A stretch of DNA of 64,000 nt from contig DDUV01000057.1 of the NCBI GenBank assembly GCA_002344975.1, positions 1 to 64,000 on the forward strand. Reading direction: 5' to 3'. Below are positions 18,464-30,474 of this stretch, piece by piece. The position numbers were made by a program, and so were the translations under genes. Under the pieces are notes generated by a model, which saw only the letters and a program-made list of their open reading frames with translations, had not been told where the DNA came from and did no database searches. Source of the DNA: Saprospiraceae bacterium UBA2329. GTDB lineage: Bacteria; Bacteroidota; Bacteroidia; Chitinophagales; Saprospiraceae. Positions within the stretch are counted from its first letter, which is position 1, and each line of letters starts with the position of its first letter.

Positions 18464-18856
18464 ATGCCGAGCATTTTCTCCCGTATTGTAGCCGGCGAGA
18501 TTCCTTGCCACAAAATTGCCGAAACAGAAGAATATCTGGCCTTTTTGGATGTCAATCCGCGCGCTGTGGGGCACACGTTGGTCATTCCCAAGTTGGAGAC
18601 CGATTACATCTTCGACATGGAAGACAAGGCGCTGGCGGGCTTGATGGTGTTTGCAAAGCGCGTAGCCCGCGCTGTTGAGGCGGCTGTACCCTGCGCCCGC
18701 ATCGGGGTGGCGGTCATTGGTTTGGAAGTGCCGCATACGCATGTACATTTGGTGCCGCTCAATCGCATCGCTGATCTGAGTTTCGAGCGTCCGCCGATTG
18801 CCCTCACACAAGAGGAACTGGCTGCGACCGCCGCTCGAATCCGGGCCGCGCTGTAA
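18464..18856 (+). CDS. HIT-family nucleotide hydrolase
   Basis: Protein of 130 residues. The start at 18464 (MPSIFSRIVAGEIPCHKI) is the standard HIT N-terminus; an upstream in-frame ATG overlaps greA. The histidine triad is seen as VPHTHVHLVP with catalytic middle His, and AFLDVNPRAVGHTLVIPK matches the nucleotide-binding strand. Members hydrolyse nucleoside 5'-phosphoramidates or dinucleoside polyphosphates. It follows greA by 4 bp. Confidence 0.93.
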   Translation: MPSIFSRIVAGEIPCHKIAETEEYLAFLDVNPRAVGHTLVIPKLETDYIFDMEDKALAGLMVFAKRVARAVEAAVPCARIGVAVIGLEVPHTHVHLVPLNRIADLSFERPPIALTQEELAATAARIRAAL

Positions 18857-18876
18857 CGGCAACTTGAGTTTCCGGG

Positions 18877-18912
18877 AAACGGGTATCTGCTTAGGTGGGT
18901 ACCCGTTTTTTT
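18877..18912 (+). terminator. Rho-independent terminator of the greA-HIT unit
   Basis: The perfect 9-bp stem AAACGGGTA/TACCCGTTT (18877-18885, 18900-18908) is followed by T residues, 20 bp after the HIT gene stop. The remaining gap to 19245 contains no gene I can support. Confidence 0.85.
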
Positions 18913-19245
18913 GTGCCTGTATTTCAGGGCGCTATGGAGGGTGGCGCTGCCGTTGGTATGGCTTTGGGCAAGGTGCTGAATAGTAGTTATGAAAATTTAT
19001 ATATTTTTTTATACATTGATTTACAGCGTTTTGTGTGTTTTTTATGGCGCTGTATCCTGTCTTTTTTAAAATTGGTATCATTTTTGGTTTAGATGAAGGG
19101 TAGTTAGTTCATCCCAAAATTTTCCGGGAAACGTACCGACAAAAGGATGTGCGGCTGAAGTACCGCGTATGTACGGCGGCCAGTCATCCTTATGTCTGAA
19201 ATGAACCGGGGTTTATTCCTTCATCATCCAAAACAATGTTGTGCT

Positions 19246-22200
19246 ATGAGACACGCAACAATTTTCACAAAAGCCTCCCTGAACAAACTGATGCTGCCGG
19301 CGCTGCTCGCTTCGGTCGTGTTATTGGGGAGTGCGGGCCTGAAGACCAACGCTTTTGAAGCGGTATGGACTTTTTTGACGGACCCGCCGATCATTTACCG
19401 GGGTACTGTCTCCGGTGCAACGCCGCCCTGCAACTGCCTCAACAACGCCACGAACCTGGTGAACGGGCAGTTTCAGGACACGCTCACCATTGCGTCCAAT
19501 CCGGGAGAAATCTGGACCATTACGACAGCCAATGGTTTGTTCAGTGTTTCCAGTCCGGCGCCGCCGATGGCTCCTTTTCCTATCGGGATGGGAGCGCAGT
19601 TTGCTGAAACGGCCCCCGGATCGGGTGTTTATCGCCTGATTGTGAGGCATGTGGATGCAGTTGGTTTTTCGCTGACGGTGACCAACAACCTCAACGAAAG
19701 CGTGAGCCTGAGTGCCGCCTGCCACTACCCCAATCCGCAGATAGTGGGTCTGAACAGCCAATACTGCATCACCAGTTTACCGGTGCCGCTGCAAGGCAAC
19801 GCCGGCGCGGGGGTAGCAGGTAGCGGTACGTTCCGGGTTAACGGCGTTGTTGCTACGGAGTTCGATCCGAGCATTTACCCGCCGGGTTCGTCGCAAACCA
19901 TCACCTACACATTTGATGCCGGTACGGGTGCTGTAAACAACCCGAACGACCCAGCCTGTTCAGCTACCATTACGCAAACCGTAAACATCAGCAATGTACC
20001 CTGGCCGGCGGGCATTACCTTCCTCAACGTGCCGCTCAACAACCAGTGCTACACGGTGATAACGCCGTTTATGACTTTGTCCGACCTCAATGCCTACCCC
20101 TGCATGGACGACTTCTATGTGGTGGTATTTGATGTGCCGGGCAACCCCATAGGCGACACTATTGGTTCAGAATGGGTAGGATTTACGTTGCGCGCTGTAA
20201 CGTATTCATATAATGGTCTTTTTGAGGTGGAAAGCTTCCTCACTTTTGAGGATGAAATAGACCCCAATATCACCTGCCCGCCGCCGGCAACTACGGGTGT
20301 CATCACGAGAAACCGGCAAACGATTTCCAACACCTTGTCTGGTGCAGACCCGACGATTGCGCTTTCGGATTTCAGTTGTTTCCGGGGCCAGACGAACCCC
20401 GCTATGGGCAACCACCGCTACGACCTCCACACCTTCACGGTAAGTGCTGCGAACAAGTATATCTTCGACCTGACGCCGCAGTTCGGCAGAGGGGTGGGCG
20501 TGTTGTACCAGGGCGCGTTCAATCCGGCGTTTCCGTGTATGAACGTGATAGACATGGGCCGCGACAGCATGCTCTTTATGTTTATGTCCCCCGATTCGAT
20601 GATGCGCCTGACGGCCAATCTGGTGCCCAACCAAATCTACACACTGCTGACGAGTTCGGAGCAACCGGGGGCTTTGGGAGCATACTCCTGGAATATCTAT
20701 ACAAATTTCACGGGCGCGCTCAACAACCTGCCGATTACCACCATTCAAGACACTTTTGATTTGGTTTGCAACGATACCGACTCACTTTTCAACAACCCGC
20801 GCAGCTTGTCCATCACCGGGTCGCCCATTGCTGTTGATAACTGCAACAACGTGACGGTAACGTTTACAGATACCCGCCAGAACAACGGCAACTGCGGCCC
20901 GCAAGTCATTACGCGCACATTTACAGCTACCGACCCATCGGGCAACAGCCGCACCTGCCAGCAAACCATCACAGTGCGCAAACCCCGCATCGGCGACCTC
21001 AAATTTCCGCCGCTCAGCACGGTCATTGAGTGCAGCACCAACTACCAGACAACGCCTACCGGCAATCCGCACCCCTCTGCTACCGGGTATCCTTACATTG
21101 AAACGGCTTTTGGCATTTACTACATCAATCCGGTATTTTGCAACCTGTCGGCTACCTGGCAAGACGAACCGAGGGTGCTGAACGATAACAACCCGAACGT
21201 TTATACTTTCTTGCGCCGCTGGACGGTGTTCAACGACTGCGTGCCCGGCGAATTTACTACCTACAATCAGGTGATTCGCGTGGACGACTTCTCGCCCCCG
21301 ATCATTTCCTGCCCGGTGGGTATTGATCAGAATGGCGACGGCACCCCCGATCCGCCGGTATTCTCCACGGGCGACACAGAATGTACCGCCGTAGTGCAGG
21401 TAATGCCGCCGGTCATCACCGATAATTGCAGCAACGTGACCTACATGACCGTCATCATCTCTGAGGTAAGGGTGCCCATTCTCAGTCCGCAGGGTGTGAT
21501 ATTGGGTTACAACACGCAGCTCGTTCCACGCGATACCATCCGGCCGGGGCAAACCCCCATCGTGAGCGGCCTCCCCATCGGTACGCACCGCTTCCGGTAC
21601 ATTGCCACCGATGCCAGAGGGAATATGAGCCAGGTGGACTGCCCGTTCTATGTCATTGATGATGTACAGCCTACCGCTATATGCGACGACAATCTGATTG
21701 TAGCCATCGGCAGCAACAGCTTCGGGCGCGTATTCGCTCAGGATGTAAACGAAGGCAGCAACGACAACTGCGGTATTGCCACCATAGAAGTACGGCGCAG
21801 ATACGACCGCGACCCGGAAACCTGTCTCAATGTGACGCCTTACTACTCCAACTGGGGACCCTCGGTGGACCTTACTTGCTGTGACGTAGGCAGAATGGTC
21901 ATCATTGAACTGCGCGTAACCGACTTGTCGGGCAATATCAACGTATGCGTCAGCGAATTGACCGTGAGCGATAATACCCGCCCGGTGTGTATGGCGCCGC
22001 CGGCACGTACCATCGCTTGCGACTCGCTGCCACAAGGTTTCAACCCGGCGGATACGCTGATGCTGCGCAATATGTTCGGCGCACCCATTGCGGTGGACAA
22101 CTGCATCGGCGCCTATTCGGAAGAGTTGAACCCAATTGTGAACATCGCCGATTGCGGCAACGGTACCATTGTGCGCCGTTTCCGGGCCAGAGATGCATCG

Positions 22201-24663
22201 GGCAATACCTCTTCCAACACCTGCCAGCAGATCATTACCATTAATTTGGCACACAACTACACGATTCGCTTCCCCAAAGATGCTCAGGCAGAGTGCGGCT
22301 TGCCGGAAGTGGATACGCTTATTGTTCAAGCTGCGGGCTGTTCCAATATGGCCATCAGCGTTACCAATGAGCGGTTCACAGCCTCGGAGGGCGCTTGTTT
22401 CAAAATATTCAGAACGTACCGGGTCATCAACTGGTGCGAGTACAACGGAAGCGATGAACCGTTGATAGTCAACAGAGAAGAGGATTGCGATAACGTAGGA
22501 GGAGATGAAGATGTGTGGGTATTGCGTCGCCCAAATCAGACCTATATAGATCGCAACAACAACCACGCCGACAACATACCGGCGGCCAATACACGCGGCA
22601 CGGCCTGCGGTAGTCCAAGTAATCCGGCAGGGTACTGGCGAACCGTACAATCTAAAGGGTACTGGCAATACACGCAAGTCATCAAAGTGTTTGATACGAC
22701 TCGTCCGACAGCTACTTTCGCAGCGCCTGATACGGCCTGCACAGTGGGCACTGCCTGCACCGCTTTGGTCTCGGCCAATTTTACGGTCAATGAAGGCTGC
22801 TCGCCCAATGACGTTACCGTGCAAGTATTCGCAGATTTGTTCTCAGACGGCGTAAACGACAGCGAGATCACAGGAGCGGGTATTTCGGGCAGCTATCCGA
22901 GCTACTTAATTACGGGCACCTTCCCCATCGGCAGCCACCGTTTTGTGGTCAACCTCCGCGACGGGTGCGGCAATACCAACGCCATTACCATTCCTTTTGT
23001 CGTGATTGACTGCGTTGGCCCTGCGCCCGTTTGCGCTGCCGGCATGACGGCTGTGCTCATGCCCTTGCCGCCGAACACCGATGCCGACGGCGACGGCGAC
23101 TTCGACCGGGGGGCAGTTACTCTGCAAGCTGTTGATTTCGTCGGTAGTCCCATTCCCGCCGATTGCAGCGGCCCAGTGCGCGTGTCCATCAATAGAGCCG
23201 GTCAGATTCCATCGCCCAACCAAACTGCTTTGGTGTTGACCTGCGACAATCTGGGTACCAATATCATCGAAATTTATGCCTGGGACAGCGCCAACAACCC
23301 GCGCCGGGTGCAGCCCAACGGCACGCTGGGCGGAGCAAACTTTGGATTCTGCCAGACTTTCGTCATCGTGCAGGCCAATACCGGTGTCAACTGTGGCGGC
23401 TCTACGGCCATGGGCGCTATTGCAGGCGGTATTTTTAGTGAAAACGGCAACCCGGTTCAGTCGGTGGACGTGAACCTGAGCGGGTACATGACGCAAAGTA
23501 TTCAGACAGAGGCCGATGGCCAATATGAAGCAGAAGACCTGCCCAGCGGTGAATCATACACTGTGACGCCGGTGTGTGATCTCAATGCCATCAATGGGGT
23601 TTCTACTTTCGACGTGATTCTCATTACCCGCCATATTTTGGGTACGCAATTGCTCGACTCGCCGTACAAGCTCATCGCTGCCGATGTGAACAATTCCAAG
23701 TCTATTTCAACATTAGATATCATACAGTTGCGCCGCCTGATTCTGGGCCTCACCACCAGCTTCCAGGGCAATACGAGCTGGCGATTTGTGGACGCCGACT
23801 TTGTGTTCCCCAATGAGGCCAACCCCTGGCAAACGCCCTTCCCTGAACTCATTCAGGTGGGCAACCTGCAAGGCAGCCTCAATGGGCGCAACTTCATCGC
23901 CATCAAAGTGGGCGACGTGAACGGCAACGCCATCCTCAATGCCAATCAGGTGGAAGACCGCAGCGTGGCAGGTACTTTCACGCTGTACTCAGAAGCACTT
24001 GACATGGTACAAAATGAAGAACTGACCGTGCCCATCACGGCCCGCAACTGGCAAGGCATAGACGGTTTCCAAATGACGATTGAGTTTGATGCAGAAAAGC
24101 TGGAGTTCCTCGATGTAGTATATGGCGTCATCGGTGCAGAGCATGTAGGCACTGCTATGGTGGACCGCGGCATGATTACCGTGAGCTGGAACCGTCAGGG
24201 CAACAACGTGGCTAATGGCGCCGACCCCTCAGTGGAAGGCGAGGCATTGTTCTGGCTGTCGTTCAAACCCAAGACAGGCGGTAAGATAGAGCAGGCATTG
24301 GCTGTCAACTCCCGCTACGCCCGTGCCGAGGCTTATGATCCGCAAGGCGCGCTGTTGGATGTGGCGCTGCAATTTGAACGCGCACAGCAAAAAGAAGAGC
24401 GCTTCGAGTTGTACCAAAATCAGCCCAACCCGTTCAACAGCCAAACCATGATCGGTTTCAGGCTGCCCGAAGACGACTTCTTCACCCTGCGCATACACGA
24501 TGCAGGCGGTAAAGTCATCAAGGAACAACGCGGTTATTTCGAGGCTGGCTACAACCAAATGTGGCTACATGCCGCCGACCTCCCGGCTTCCGGTCTGGTC
24601 TTTTACACCCTGACTTCAGGCACCCATTCTGCCACGCGCAAAATGGTGATCATAAAGGAATAA
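19246..24663 (+). CDS. T9SS-secreted multidomain protein with HYR-like repeats, dockerin and cohesin-like domain
   Basis: Surface protein of 1805 residues. The start at 19246 (MRHATIFTKASLNKLMLPAL) gives the best signal peptide; upstream in-frame ATGs at 19192 and 19201 are alternatives. Residues ~400-1300 hold several HYR-like modules (AVDNCNNVTVTFTDT, TATDPSGNSRTCQQTITV; RARDASGNTSSNTCQQII). About 1389-1440 is a carboxypeptidase-regulatory-like sandwich, about 1442-1501 a two-repeat dockerin type I (STFDVILITRHILG and ADVNNSKSISTLDIIQLRR), about 1575-1700 a cohesin-like domain (ELTVPITARNWQGIDGFQMT), and 1719-1805 a type A T9SS tail (LYQNQPNPFNSQT). Dockerin and cohesin within one polypeptide suggest assembly with itself or with similar surface proteins; the adhesin at 43607 also has a cohesin-like domain. 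Confidence 0.85.
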   Translation: MRHATIFTKASLNKLMLPALLASVVLLGSAGLKTNAFEAVWTFLTDPPIIYRGTVSGATPPCNCLNNATNLVNGQFQDTLTIASNPGEIWTITTANGLFSVSSPAPPMAPFPIGMGAQFAETAPGSGVYRLIVRHVDAVGFSLTVTNNLNESVSLSAACHYPNPQIVGLNSQYCITSLPVPLQGNAGAGVAGSGTFRVNGVVATEFDPSIYPPGSSQTITYTFDAGTGAVNNPNDPACSATITQTVNISNVPWPAGITFLNVPLNNQCYTVITPFMTLSDLNAYPCMDDFYVVVFDVPGNPIGDTIGSEWVGFTLRAVTYSYNGLFEVESFLTFEDEIDPNITCPPPATTGVITRNRQTISNTLSGADPTIALSDFSCFRGQTNPAMGNHRYDLHTFTVSAANKYIFDLTPQFGRGVGVLYQGAFNPAFPCMNVIDMGRDSMLFMFMSPDSMMRLTANLVPNQIYTLLTSSEQPGALGAYSWNIYTNFTGALNNLPITTIQDTFDLVCNDTDSLFNNPRSLSITGSPIAVDNCNNVTVTFTDTRQNNGNCGPQVITRTFTATDPSGNSRTCQQTITVRKPRIGDLKFPPLSTVIECSTNYQTTPTGNPHPSATGYPYIETAFGIYYINPVFCNLSATWQDEPRVLNDNNPNVYTFLRRWTVFNDCVPGEFTTYNQVIRVDDFSPPIISCPVGIDQNGDGTPDPPVFSTGDTECTAVVQVMPPVITDNCSNVTYMTVIISEVRVPILSPQGVILGYNTQLVPRDTIRPGQTPIVSGLPIGTHRFRYIATDARGNMSQVDCPFYVIDDVQPTAICDDNLIVAIGSNSFGRVFAQDVNEGSNDNCGIATIEVRRRYDRDPETCLNVTPYYSNWGPSVDLTCCDVGRMVIIELRVTDLSGNINVCVSELTVSDNTRPVCMAPPARTIACDSLPQGFNPADTLMLRNMFGAPIAVDNCIGAYSEELNPIVNIADCGNGTIVRRFRARDASGNTSSNTCQQIITINLAHNYTIRFPKDAQAECGLPEVDTLIVQAAGCSNMAISVTNERFTASEGACFKIFRTYRVINWCEYNGSDEPLIVNREEDCDNVGGDEDVWVLRRPNQTYIDRNNNHADNIPAANTRGTACGSPSNPAGYWRTVQSKGYWQYTQVIKVFDTTRPTATFAAPDTACTVGTACTALVSANFTVNEGCSPNDVTVQVFADLFSDGVNDSEITGAGISGSYPSYLITGTFPIGSHRFVVNLRDGCGNTNAITIPFVVIDCVGPAPVCAAGMTAVLMPLPPNTDADGDGDFDRGAVTLQAVDFVGSPIPADCSGPVRVSINRAGQIPSPNQTALVLTCDNLGTNIIEIYAWDSANNPRRVQPNGTLGGANFGFCQTFVIVQANTGVNCGGSTAMGAIAGGIFSENGNPVQSVDVNLSGYMTQSIQTEADGQYEAEDLPSGESYTVTPVCDLNAINGVSTFDVILITRHILGTQLLDSPYKLIAADVNNSKSISTLDIIQLRRLILGLTTSFQGNTSWRFVDADFVFPNEANPWQTPFPELIQVGNLQGSLNGRNFIAIKVGDVNGNAILNANQVEDRSVAGTFTLYSEALDMVQNEELTVPITARNWQGIDGFQMTIEFDAEKLEFLDVVYGVIGAEHVGTAMVDRGMITVSWNRQGNNVANGADPSVEGEALFWLSFKPKTGGKIEQALAVNSRYARAEAYDPQGALLDVALQFERAQQKEERFELYQNQPNPFNSQTMIGFRLPEDDFFTLRIHDAGGKVIKEQRGYFEAGYNQMWLHAADLPASGLVFYTLTSGTHSATRKMVIIKE

Positions 24664-24707
24664 CATGATGAGGGATTTGTTGGAATAATGATACCAACTT
24701 CAAAAGC

Positions 24708-24744
24708 GGGCGGCTCTCCGATGGGAGGGTCGCCCTTTTGGTTT
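24708..24744 (+). terminator. Rho-independent terminator after the dockerin/cohesin protein
   Basis: The 12-bp GC-rich stem 24708-24719/24724-24735 (two G-U pairs, 4-nt loop) is followed by TTTTGGTTTTT. It begins 45 bp after the stop codon. Confidence 0.87.
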
Positions 24745-24824
24745 TTCACGATATTTGTACCTTCAAATCAATTTCCAAACTATCTTTACCAATGATTCTT
24801 ATCCACTGTAAAGACCATCCAACA

Positions 24825-25898
24825 ATGATCACCATCTCCAAACTGTCTATATTCAGCTTTTTATACAAAACACTGCTTTACTGCTCATTGTGTAGCCTCG
24901 CCGGCTGCGCCGTGCTACCGAGGGGCGATGCCGCCGATGCTGTGCCGCCCGTTCCGCCCGACTATTCCAACCCGGCTTACTGGGCTGCCCTGCCCGATAA
25001 AGCCGACCCCGCCGACCGAACGCCCGCCGGCCTCTCCAACATGCAGGCAAGCGCCCCCGCCGATGTGTTTTTTCTGCATCCTACCACCTACACCGGCGAC
25101 CGCGGCCACAACCAATGGAATGGCCCGGTGAACGACGAGCGCCTGAACCGCAAAACCGACGAAAGTACTATTTTGTATCAGGCCAGCCTGTTCAACGGCG
25201 TGGGACGGGTCTTCGCTCCGCGCTACAGGCAGGCGCATTTGCACTCATATTATGCGCGCAATGCCGCCGAAAAAGCAGCCGCCGAAAAGGCATTTGAATT
25301 GGCCTGGCTCGACGTGAAAGCTGCATTTGAATACTATCTGGCCCACCATCATCAGGGGCGGCCTATCATCATCGCCTCGCACAGTCAGGGTACTACGCAT
25401 GCCAAACGTCTGATGCGCGAGTTCTTCGACGGCAAGCCCTTGCAAGAACGGCTCGTGGCGGCCTACCTCGTGGGCATTCCCGTAGAAAAAGATTATTTGA
25501 AGTCCATTCCGCCCTGCCAGACGCCCGACGATACCGGCTGTTATTGCACCTGGCGCAGCTTTCGCAAAGGGCATATTCCCAAATGGCACAAAGACGGCAG
25601 CCTCATCGCCGTTACCAACCCGCTCACTTGGACGACGGGCGAGGCGTACGCTCCTGCCGACCTCAACGAGGGCGGGGTTTTATACAATTTCGACAAGATT
25701 TTACCCAAGCTGGCAGATGCCCAAATCCACGACGGACTGCTGTGGGTAACCAAACCGCGCTTTCCGGGCAGCGTCTTCTTCACGAGGCCCAACTACCATG
25801 TAGCCGATTATAACTTCTACTACCTCAATGTGCGCAACAATGCCATGCGGCGCGTGGAGGCGTTTCGGCAGGCGGGACAGACAGGGGTGAGTAGGTGA
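24825..25898 (+). CDS. DUF3089 alpha/beta-hydrolase-like lipoprotein
   Basis: Predicted lipoprotein of 357 residues. The start at 24825 gives a signal peptide ending in the lipobox SLAGC; upstream ATGs at 24738 and 24792 only add non-signal sequence. The body matches DUF3089: ADVFFLHPTTYTGDRGHNQW, YYARNAAEKAAAEKAFELAW, and the nucleophile elbow IIASHSQGTTHAKRL with Ser in G/S-x-S-x-G context. An esterase or lipase-type activity is inferred from the fold only. Its last codons and TGA stop are formed by the start of an octamer repeat array. Confidence 0.82.
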   Translation: MITISKLSIFSFLYKTLLYCSLCSLAGCAVLPRGDAADAVPPVPPDYSNPAYWAALPDKADPADRTPAGLSNMQASAPADVFFLHPTTYTGDRGHNQWNGPVNDERLNRKTDESTILYQASLFNGVGRVFAPRYRQAHLHSYYARNAAEKAAAEKAFELAWLDVKAAFEYYLAHHHQGRPIIIASHSQGTTHAKRLMREFFDGKPLQERLVAAYLVGIPVEKDYLKSIPPCQTPDDTGCYCTWRSFRKGHIPKWHKDGSLIAVTNPLTWTTGEAYAPADLNEGGVLYNFDKILPKLADAQIHDGLLWVTKPRFPGSVFFTRPNYHVADYNFYYLNVRNNAMRRVEAFRQAGQTGVSR

Positions 25899-25951
25899 GG
25901 GGTGAGTGGGTGAGGGGTGAGTGGTGAGTGGGTGAGTGGGTGAGGAGCGAG
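25884..25951 (+). repeat. GGTGAGTG octamer array, copy 1
   Basis: Imperfect tandem units GGTGAGTG/GGTGAGGG run from the last codons of the DUF3089 gene into the gap before the S46 peptidase gene. The TGA stop of the gene is part of the array. Related arrays are at 32275-32357 and 37617-37669. Confidence 0.75.
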
Positions 25952-26051
25952 ATGAAAAAAGTGTCGGCTGTTTTCGTCCGGAGACTTATGTTGCTGAAAA
26001 ATTGCTGTTACGTTTCTAACTTGCCGCTTTTTACGGAAAACAAAAAACAAC

Positions 26052-28219
<2,168 letters not shown>

Positions 28220-28223
<4 letters not shown>

Positions 28224-29293
28224 GTGAATTCATCGGGCGGCAGCGGCTCTATCAGCCCCAACTGTCGGGCGAAGAGCGCTGCCTCCCGGTAGTTTTTAAT
28301 GATGTGCATGACGATTTCTCCCTGTGCCGATTCGATGAGACGGCTGATGCGAAGGGCGCGCCCCGGAATTTCCACATCGCGGATAAAAATGGCCAGAATG
28401 CGCCCCGGAAAACTGCGCGCTATTTCCATGTAAATATCAGTATCCCGTTCGCCGCTGTCGCCGATGAGTACGAAGGGCAGGTCGGGGTATGCCGTGATGA
28501 TGCGGCGGATGTGATCGGCCTTGTGAGTAGAGGGTTTGCCCCAGAGGCGACGGCCCAGAAAGCCAAAATCCCGCATGAACACAGGGCCTTTGGGCAGCTC
28601 ATGCAGTTGAAAAAAATCGCAAAGCAGGTCGTAGAGGTTCCAGGGGCCGTTGGAAACGTAAAAAACCGGATTGTCACAAGTGCCGTCGGGGCCTTTTTGC
28701 AGGGCTTGGTAAAAATCGGCTACCGACTGAAAAGCCTGGCGGCCAAAGGCGTTTTTCACCAAAGTGAGATATACCGCTTTCAGCTTGAGCAGGGAGGTGA
28801 TGCCTGATTTGATGATGGTGTCGTCCACATCGCTGACGATGCCGAAGCGGGCATTGCAGGGCGCCAGCACCTCTCCCGAACATTGGTAATCAAAAATTTC
28901 GCCCAGCGTGCCCAGCAGATGCAGCGAAAAATCGGTCCAGGCATCGTTGCCCGGCTCCAAAGGGTATTGCAGCGGGCCGTCGTAATGAAAGTAGCCATAG
29001 TTGTCGCTCACCAAATGCAGTTTGTTTTTGCCTATGGTGATGTGAATGAGCGCATTGGGAATGGTGAGGCTGCCGAATCGTTTGTAATTGTTGCCCAGAT
29101 TGCGCCACAGCGAATCGCCGGGGCTGACCTGAATGCGGCGGTCGCGCAGTACCCGGCCATGCAGATATGCCCGCCCCTGCGAAACAAAGCCGCGAAAAGG
29201 GACCACCAGAGCAGGTCGTCCGGAGCTGTATCGCCGGTAAGACGGGTCTTCGGGCAATATCCAGCGGAAGAGTTTTGTAATCCAGGTAGCCAT
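28220..29293 (-). CDS. App1-like phosphatase domain protein (DUF2183)
   Basis: Protein of 357 residues. The N-terminal part (about 1-145) resembles the beta domain that precedes DUF2183 (RPALVVPFRGFVSQGRAYLHG). The phosphatase core follows, with HAD-like nucleophile motif SDVDDTIIKSG, VFYVSNGPWNLYDLL and LIGDSGERDTDIY. Yeast App1 of this family is a phosphatidate phosphatase; a lipid phosphatase role here is inference. The start at 29293 opens with MATWITKLFRWILPEDPSY. It is divergent from the Wzz-like gene. Confidence 0.85.
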
Positions 29294-29346
29294 GCGTGGG
29301 TAAAGTTATGCAATTCATGGAGATATACAGCATCGGGCAAAATATG

Positions 29347-29354
29347 TACTTTTG
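29347..29354 (+). promoter_or_regulatory. -7 element of the Wzz-like operon
   Basis: TACTTTTG (TAnnTTTG) ends 7 bp before the chosen ATG at 29362, so the transcript would be leaderless or nearly so. I see no clear upstream TTG at the right distance. Confidence 0.5.
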
Positions 29355-29361
29355 CGGCGTC

Positions 29362-30468
29362 ATGGAATACAAAGACAATTTATTGGGCGTAGTGGGCACG
29401 CTGTACCGGTGGAGAAAGCCCCTCATAGCACTGTGTTTGCTGGCCGGTTTGGGCACAGCGGGCATTTCGTTGATGCTGCCGGATTACTACCAGGCCGGTA
29501 CTACATTTTTTGCAGCCAGCCCCGATCAGAGCAAGCCGGAATTGGTGTTCAACCGCAGCATGTCTATGCGGATGGAATATTACGGCAACTCCGGTGATAT
29601 AGACCGCCTGCTCACCGTGGCCGAGTCAAGCGAATTGGTCGGCTTTTTGGTGGATTCTTTCGACCTTTTCGATCACTACGAGATAGACCCCAACCAGCAC
29701 AAAGCTCCGTTTCTGATGCAGGAGCGTTTCTTCAGTTTATACACCGTCAAAAAGACAAAACGGGACGCCATCGAGTTGACGGTAGAAGACCAGGACCCCC
29801 AATTGGCCGCCGGCATAGCCAATGCCGCCCGCAATAAAATAGAAGAAATCGTACAGCGCCTCATTCGCGAAAGCCAGCAAAAGACCATCAAGGCTTATGA
29901 GGATAATATTGCCGCCAAGGAGGCTTTTCTACTTCAACTTGGCGATTCCTTAGCGGTTTTGCGCACCCAATACGGCACTTACAACGTGGTAGCCCAAACC
30001 GAAACGCTCACCGAGCAGTTGTCGGAAGCACTGGCCCTGTTCACCCGCGACAGCGTTCGGCTTCTGGTGCTGCGGGCCAACGCTCAGGTGCCCCGCGATA
30101 CCATTTATATGCTGGACGCCAAAGTAGCCGGTTTGAGGCAGGAGGTCAAAGTGTTGAAAGGCGAAATCAGTCGGCTCAACAGCGGCATTTCTACCATTTA
30201 CAACTTAGAAAAACAGTTTGCCGAAGCCAATCAGATATTGGGCGAAGACCGCGAACGCCTCAAGCAATGGAGGGCAGCCAATACCTCTACTGCGCCTGCT
30301 GTATTGCTGGTGGAGGCTGCTTCGCCGCCGGTCATCAAATCGAGGCCGAAGCGCAGTATCCTGGTGCTTTCGGCCACCTTCGTAGTATTTTTGTTTGGTG
30401 TGATCGGCATCCTGCTGTTCGATGCGTACAAAAGCATCAACTGGCGGGAGGTGCTGGGTTCAAAATAA
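29362..30468 (+). CDS. Wzz/GumC-type chain-length determinant-like inner-membrane protein
   Basis: Protein of 368 residues. The start at 29362 (MEYKDNLLGVVGTLYRWRKP) was chosen because it places the first membrane helix (about 20-40, LIALCLLAGLGTAGISLML) at the usual distance and has a promoter element just upstream. The periplasmic part is helical with coiled coils (about 140-315), and a second membrane helix lies at about 335-358 (ILVLSATFVVFLFGVIGIL). This two-helix hairpin is the Wzz/FepE/BY-kinase-adaptor topology, used to control polysaccharide chain length or export. No tyrosine kinase domain is fused. It is the first gene of an operon with DUF983 and Crp-type genes. Confidence 0.8.
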   Translation: MEYKDNLLGVVGTLYRWRKPLIALCLLAGLGTAGISLMLPDYYQAGTTFFAASPDQSKPELVFNRSMSMRMEYYGNSGDIDRLLTVAESSELVGFLVDSFDLFDHYEIDPNQHKAPFLMQERFFSLYTVKKTKRDAIELTVEDQDPQLAAGIANAARNKIEEIVQRLIRESQQKTIKAYEDNIAAKEAFLLQLGDSLAVLRTQYGTYNVVAQTETLTEQLSEALALFTRDSVRLLVLRANAQVPRDTIYMLDAKVAGLRQEVKVLKGEISRLNSGISTIYNLEKQFAEANQILGEDRERLKQWRAANTSTAPAVLLVEAASPPVIKSRPKRSILVLSATFVVFLFGVIGILLFDAYKSINWREVLGSK

Positions 30469-30474
30469 GGTGAC

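Noticed and set aside
20782..22824. 680-residue open frame antisense to the HYR/dockerin protein
   Set aside because: Shadow frame with biased composition; the opposite strand has clear domains.
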